A DNA stretch of 10,285 bases from a bacterium (GTDB lineage: Bacteria > Desulfobacterota > GWC2-55-46 > S146-80 > JALXFI01). The translations under genes were made by a program, and so were the position numbers. Positions 6,892-10,285 of this stretch are shown here, piece after piece. Location of the stretch: positions 7,969 through 18,253 of the forward strand of contig JALXFI010000219.1 in the NCBI GenBank assembly GCA_027069035.1, in the 5' to 3' direction. The notes below the pieces were generated by a model. The model did no database searches and was not told the DNA's origin. It saw only the letters and a list, made by a program, of their open reading frames with translations. The number at the start of each line of letters is the position of its first letter. The first letter of the stretch is position 1.

Positions 6892-7068
6892 ATGGGAATA
6901 AATAAAGAGCTTATTGACATCCTTGCGTGTCCCAAGTGCAAGGGAGATCTGAAACTTACAGAAGAGGAGGATGGTTTTATCTGTAACAACTGCAAGCTCA
7001 GGTATCCTATAAAAGATGATATTCCGGTCATGTTGATAGACGAGGCCATTCCTCTTAGCGAGGGATGA
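6892..7068 (+). CDS. Trm112-like zinc-ribbon protein (YcaR/UPF0434 family)
   Basis: This small 58-residue protein begins MGINKELIDILACPKCKGDL, the standard opening of bacterial Trm112/YcaR proteins. Two CxxC knuckles, Cys13/Cys16 and Cys31/Cys34, should bind one zinc ion. The C terminus YPIKDDIPVMLIDEAIPL is the conserved strand-turn after the second knuckle. Eukaryotic Trm112 activates several methyltransferases; the role of most bacterial forms is unclear. In Escherichia coli the homologue ycaR lies between lpxK and kdsB, so its presence among LPS genes is a known pattern. It sits between the GT4 and RmlC-like genes, with a 30-base gap to the latter. No methyltransferase partner is visible in the window. 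Confidence 0.9.
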   Translation: MGINKELIDILACPKCKGDLKLTEEEDGFICNNCKLRYPIKDDIPVMLIDEAIPLSEG

Positions 7069-7098
7069 TCTAATTCCGAGAAGTAGGGAGGCTTATTT

Positions 7099-7623
7099 AT
7101 GATCCATGGCGTTAGTATAAAACAACTTAAAGTCATACCCGATGACCGAGGATTTCTCATGGAGATGCTAAGGTGTGATGATAAACTATTTGAAAAATTC
7201 GGACAGGTCTATATGACAGGCTGCATAAAGGGTGTGGCAAAGGCATGGCACTATCACAGGGAGCAGGTCGATCATTTTGTGTGTGTATCCGGAAGCGCCC
7301 TGGTCGTACTCTGCGACTGGAGAAGCAATTCACCTACTCACGGCAGGGTTCAGGAGTTTATTTTAAAGGCGCCTGCAAAGGATGAAGATAAGACAGGTTC
7401 AAACGGAGATATAGTTTTAAAAAATCCTGATAGCGGCAATATACTCTTAAAAATTCCGTCTCTTGTCCTTCACGGTTTTACAGCATTTGAATGTGAAGAG
7501 GCTCGTATAATAAATATCCCTACCATACAATATAATTATGATAATCCGGATGAGTTCAGATTAGCATGGAATAGCGCCGAAGTGCCTTATACATGGCCTC
7601 AAGATGTGGTTAGAGGGGGATAA
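7099..7623 (+). CDS. RmlC-like cupin, dTDP-4-dehydrorhamnose 3,5-epimerase family
   Basis: The 174-residue protein has a cupin (jelly-roll) fold related to RmlC, which epimerises C3 and C5 of dTDP-4-keto-6-deoxyglucose on the route to dTDP-rhamnose. The N-terminal PDDRGFLMEML (14-24) matches the RmlC DERG region. KAWHYH (48-53) corresponds to the RGLH motif and keeps the catalytic His (His51). IPSLVLHGF (119-127) keeps a second His (His125), and QYNYDNPDEF (144-153) holds the late Tyr. The active-site Lys of classical RmlC, ten residues after the His, appears absent: VDHFVCVSG replaces the usual GKLVR segment. A charged loop at about 90-112 (DEDKTGSNGD) looks like an insertion. The RmlD-like gene directly downstream supports a dTDP-sugar role, but epimerisation at only one carbon or another cupin activity is possible. 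GGGAGG at 7086-7091 precedes the ATG by 7 bases. Confidence 0.82.
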   Translation: MIHGVSIKQLKVIPDDRGFLMEMLRCDDKLFEKFGQVYMTGCIKGVAKAWHYHREQVDHFVCVSGSALVVLCDWRSNSPTHGRVQEFILKAPAKDEDKTGSNGDIVLKNPDSGNILLKIPSLVLHGFTAFECEEARIINIPTIQYNYDNPDEFRLAWNSAEVPYTWPQDVVRGG

Positions 7624-7626
7624 TTG

Positions 7627-8481
7627 ATGAAGGTGCTTGTAACAGGCGGTACCGGAATGCTTGGCAGCGACATTGTTAAGGTGTTCGGCAAAAATCATGA
7701 TGTTGTTGGGTTAAGTCATGAAGAACTTGATGTGACAAGCCGTGAAGAGACATCAGAGACAGTAAACACAATAAAACCAGATATCGTCCTTCATTGCGCC
7801 GCCTTTACGGATGTCGATGGATGCGAAAAGGAAACTGAAAAGGCTTACAGGGTAAATGCACTTGGCACAAGAAACGTTGCGGCGGCATGTGAAGAGATTG
7901 ACTCCGCCATGCTCTATATAAGCACGGATTATGTCTTTGACGGGAGGAAGGGGCGTCCATATACGGAGATAGACGGTGTTAACCCGCTTAGTGTCTATGG
8001 CGCCTCGAAGCTTATGGGCGAGAGGTTTGTGATGGGGCTTCTTAGACGGTATTATATCGTAAGGACTTCGTGGCTCTTTGGCAGAAACGGGAAGAATTTT
8101 GTTAAGACGGTCTTGCGCCTTGCAACTAAAAGCAGTGAAGATGAACCCTTAAAGATAGTGGATGATCAGGTGGGAACTCCGACATACACAAAAGACCTTT
8201 CAGAAAAGATACTGGGATTAACGGAAAATGGATTCTTTGGCCTTTACAACATCACCAATTCCGGACATTGTTCTTGGTGTGATTTTGCCGCAAAAATCCT
8301 TGAACTGTCCGGTATAAACAAAAAGATCATACCGATTAAATCATGGGAACTCGGAAGACCCGCCCCAAGACCTGCCTTTTCCGTCCTTGATAATATGCTT
8401 TTAAGTCTGGAAGACCTAATCCCCTTAAGAAACTGGGACGAAGCCCTTAAGGATTATCTTTCCGAAGAATTGGCCGTGTAA
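7627..8481 (+). CDS. rmlD: dTDP-4-dehydrorhamnose reductase (RmlD)
   Basis: This 284-residue short-chain dehydrogenase/reductase-type enzyme catalyses the NAD(P)H-dependent reduction of dTDP-4-keto-L-rhamnose to dTDP-L-rhamnose in the cytosol. The Rossmann motif GGTGMLG is at 7-13. STDYVFDG at 99-106 and YGASK at 124-128 give the Thr100/Tyr124/Lys128 catalytic set at the spacing found in Salmonella RmlD. RTSWLFG and DDQVGTPTYTKDL are further family marks. ATG at 7627 is chosen over the TTG at 7624 because GAGGGGG at 7613-7619 is seven bases before the ATG. It follows the RmlC-like gene with only three bases between them. RmlA and RmlB, needed to make the precursor, are not in the window, so they must be elsewhere or the substrate is a related dTDP-4-ketosugar. 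Confidence 0.9.
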   Translation: MKVLVTGGTGMLGSDIVKVFGKNHDVVGLSHEELDVTSREETSETVNTIKPDIVLHCAAFTDVDGCEKETEKAYRVNALGTRNVAAACEEIDSAMLYISTDYVFDGRKGRPYTEIDGVNPLSVYGASKLMGERFVMGLLRRYYIVRTSWLFGRNGKNFVKTVLRLATKSSEDEPLKIVDDQVGTPTYTKDLSEKILGLTENGFFGLYNITNSGHCSWCDFAAKILELSGINKKIIPIKSWELGRPAPRPAFSVLDNMLLSLEDLIPLRNWDEALKDYLSEELAV

Positions 8482-8532
8482 AATTCTAACGATATTTTGA
8501 TATTTAAAGCATTAAGGCTTTATTATTTATTG

Positions 8533-9291
8533 ATGGATAAGCTTTCAGTCACCGTTATTACATTTAATGAAGAGAAGAATATAAGGGGCTGTCTTGAGAG
8601 TGTAAGATGGGCGGATGAATTGGTGGTTGTTGATTCCGGAAGCTCGGACAGTACACTCGATATATGCAGGGAATATACGGACAGGCTCTTTACGGAAGCG
8701 TGGAGAGGTTATGGCAGACAGAAGAATTTGGCCGCGGATAAGGCAGCCAATCCTTGGATACTAAATATAGATGCCGATGAAAGGGTCACAAAGGGGCTTA
8801 AACAAGAGATAGAAGGGCTTTTTGAAAAAGGGACGGAACTTGACGGATTTTATATGCCGAGAAAGAGCTTTTTCCTTGGCAAATGGATAAAGCATGGTGG
8901 GTGGTATCCGGACTATAATTTAAGGCTTTTTAAAAAAGGGAAAGGCCGTTTTGTGGAGAGGGATGTCCATGAGACGGTAGAGCTTGACGGGAGAGCGGGT
9001 TATTTGAAGAAGCCCATAGAGCATTACACTTACAACTCTATAAGTGATTATCTTTTGAGGATGGATAGATACTCTACTCTTGCCGCAGGAGAGCTCAAAA
9101 AGAAAGGTAGAAGCATAAATATATCCGATATCATAATAAGACCCCATGCGACCTTTTTAAAGATGTATATACTCAAAAAAGGATTCCTTGACGGATACAG
9201 GGGACTTATCCTGTCTGCCCTCTACTCTGCCTATACTCTTTCCAAATATATAAAACTATGGGAGATGGAAGGAAAAGATGGCGCATCTTGA
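8533..9291 (+). CDS. LPS-core glycosyltransferase, GT2 (WaaE/KdtX-like)
   Basis: The 252-residue GT-A glycosyltransferase starts LSVTVITFNEEKNI, then has CLESVRWADELVVVDSGSSD with the nucleotide-binding VDSGSSD at 33-39. NIDADERV follows, with the metal-binding Asp80-Ala-Asp82. RLFKKG and the tail KMYILKKGFLDGYRGLILS are typical of the WaaE/KdtX group, which adds a beta-glucose to the first inner-core heptose in enterobacteria. The substrate may differ here. ATG at 8533 is chosen because it places the first beta strand at the N terminus as in relatives; upstream codons to 8497 (MIFKALRLYYLL) lack homology appeal. The ribosome site is weak (AAGG 15 bases upstream). It is separated from rmlD by 51 bases, the longest gap within this end of the run, and overlaps the next gene by 14 bases. 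Confidence 0.85.
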   Translation: MDKLSVTVITFNEEKNIRGCLESVRWADELVVVDSGSSDSTLDICREYTDRLFTEAWRGYGRQKNLAADKAANPWILNIDADERVTKGLKQEIEGLFEKGTELDGFYMPRKSFFLGKWIKHGGWYPDYNLRLFKKGKGRFVERDVHETVELDGRAGYLKKPIEHYTYNSISDYLLRMDRYSTLAAGELKKKGRSINISDIIIRPHATFLKMYILKKGFLDGYRGLILSALYSAYTLSKYIKLWEMEGKDGAS

Positions 9292-10285
9292 TTCTGAAGG
9301 CAGTGATGGCAACTTGAGCAAAAGTTCCGGTAATCTTTACAGGCTTGCCCATCAACCCATTGAGATAGGCGGACTGAAGCGTCTGCCGTACCCTTCAAAC
9401 CTTATACTTGATATACACTCATATTGCAATGCCTCCTGCAAGGTATGCCCTTATGCCAGTCTCAGCAAGAAACTTTCCATGGGGATGATGGAAGAATGGC
9501 TGTTTAAGAAGATCGTGGATGAGTTTTCCCTTATTTCAAGAAATTTTCCCATAAGAGGACATGTGATATTTTGCAATATGGGAGAGCTTTTCATAGACCA
9601 TGACATATTTAACAAGATATCCTATGTTCTTGACGCCGGCCTTGACATGGTTATTCAAACGAATGCCTATCTCTTGACCCCGGAAAAAACCCTAAAACTC
9701 TTATCAACAGGTTTTAAGGGCTCGATATATATAAGCTGCCACGGCATAACGCCCGAGGTTTACAGAGGTGTGATGGGCATCGATATAGAGAATACTTTGG
9801 AGAATATAAATTTTTTATTGGAACATTACCCCAAAGAGAAGATACAGATAAGGGCTATTGCTTATAAATGGCCGATTGGTGAGGTGAGGAAGGTTAAAAG
9901 ATATTGGAAGAAGAGGGGGGTATCCGTAAAGATATTTCTTCCCAACTCACGCACCGGTCTGGTAGAGGATTGCCTATCATGGAGGCTTAAGTATCCGGGA
10001 AATAAACTGAAGGGTTGTAAAAAAACATTACCTATAAGGGATATGGTGGTGGCTTTTAACGGTGATGCGGTGCTTTGTTGTGAAGATATGGGCAGGAAGG
10101 TTGTGCTCGGAAACCTTAAAAACAAGTCCATTCAGGATGTATGGAATTCCAAGACGGCCATAGATATAGTTGAAAATGTTTTTGCTGTCAAACCGAGTGA
10201 AGATGATTTTATATGCAAGTCATGTGAGTTTGGCAGATCTACTTTATTTAAAAAAATTGTAAAGTCCATTGACAATGAATGGCAT
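9278..10285 (+). CDS. Radical SAM enzyme with SPASM-type C-terminal domain (3' end cut)
   Basis: The frame is open from the ATG at 9278 to the last base (336 codons, no stop), so the gene runs past the right edge. The radical SAM signature is C-NAS-C-KV-C at Cys50/Cys54/Cys57, which would bind the SAM-cleaving [4Fe-4S] cluster. FCNMGELFID at 98-107 occupies the place of the usual GGEPLL motif. A SPASM/twitch-like region follows: GC at 246-247, then AFNGDAVLCCEDMG (Cys267, Cys268), VLGNL, SIQDVWNS, and finally CKSC (Cys313, Cys316), ready to hold one or two auxiliary clusters. GGAAGGA lies four bases before the ATG, and the gene overlaps the GT2 gene by 14 bases, so it belongs to the same transcript. 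The substrate is not predictable; some SPASM proteins occur in surface-polysaccharide loci and others modify peptides or aminoglycosides. There is a polar N-terminal lead of about 40 residues before the domain. Confidence 0.85.
   Translation, partial: MAHLDSEGSDGNLSKSSGNLYRLAHQPIEIGGLKRLPYPSNLILDIHSYCNASCKVCPYASLSKKLSMGMMEEWLFKKIVDEFSLISRNFPIRGHVIFCNMGELFIDHDIFNKISYVLDAGLDMVIQTNAYLLTPEKTLKLLSTGFKGSIYISCHGITPEVYRGVMGIDIENTLENINFLLEHYPKEKIQIRAIAYKWPIGEVRKVKRYWKKRGVSVKIFLPNSRTGLVEDCLSWRLKYPGNKLKGCKKTLPIRDMVVAFNGDAVLCCEDMGRKVVLGNLKNKSIQDVWNSKTAIDIVENVFAVKPSEDDFICKSCEFGRSTLFKKIVKSIDNEWH

Noticed and set aside
6867..7160. 97-codon minus-strand open frame opposite the Trm112-like gene
   Set aside because: It is antisense to a conserved zinc-ribbon gene and the start of the RmlC-like gene, and its translation shows no family motif.
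8505..8522. Hairpin TAAAGC / GCTTTA between rmlD and the WaaE/KdtX-like gene as a terminator
   Set aside because: The stem is only six pairs, mostly A-T, and is not followed by a T-run. The next gene is in the same direction 11 bases later, so a terminator call is not supported.
9862..10131. 89-codon minus-strand open frame near the right edge
   Set aside because: It is antisense to the radical SAM gene, whose Cys motifs and SPASM-like region cover the same bases.

Overview
The window is a stretch of bacterial DNA from the lipopolysaccharide (LPS)/surface-glycan biosynthesis locus of a Gram-negative organism. All recognisable genes lie on the + strand and are tightly packed, often with overlapping stop and start codons. 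The genes are rich in ATA and AGG/AGA codons, and TTG start codons recur. A degenerate intergenic repeat of the type ACACAGATTTACACGGA is present. Together with the flavour of the proteins (GmhB-WaaC adjacency, WaaE/KdtX-like transferase), this suggests an environmental deltaproteobacterium (Desulfobacterota), Nitrospirota or a relative. That placement is an inference and was not tested by search.

Layout. Bases 1-200 hold the 3' end of a HAD-type phosphatase that looks like heptose-1,7-bisphosphate phosphatase GmhB. Bases 201-491 are AT-rich and non-coding, with decayed repeat elements and an imperfect inverted repeat. From 492 a long run of genes follows: a WaaC-type heptosyltransferase (492-1550), a PAP2 phosphatase (1583-2158), an ArnT/GT39-like membrane glycosyltransferase (2177-3718), a GtrB/ArnC/DPM-like polyprenyl-phosphate glycosyltransferase (3715-4686), a flippase-like membrane protein of the lysylphosphatidylglycerol-synthase TM family (4676-5644), and a GT4 transferase (5625-6851). 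After a short AT-rich gap come a small Trm112-like zinc-ribbon protein (6892-7068), an RmlC-like cupin epimerase (7099-7623), an RmlD-like reductase (7627-8481), a WaaE/KdtX-like GT2 transferase (8533-9291), and a radical SAM/SPASM enzyme (from 9278) that is still open at the right edge.

How they work together (inference). The GmhB-like phosphatase and the heptosyltransferase make and attach the first heptose of the inner core. The GT4 and WaaE/KdtX-like transferases extend the core on the cytoplasmic side. RmlC/RmlD-like enzymes complete a dTDP-deoxysugar, but the RmlA and RmlB partners are not in the window. The PAP2, GT-C, GtrB-like and flippase-like genes form a plausible cassette that loads a sugar on polyprenyl phosphate, delivers it across the membrane and adds it on the periplasmic face to lipid A or core. 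The PAP2 enzyme may remove a phosphate from lipid A or recycle the polyprenyl carrier. This cassette and the terminal radical SAM enzyme are the most interesting parts. No tRNA, rRNA, CRISPR array or insertion sequence was seen.
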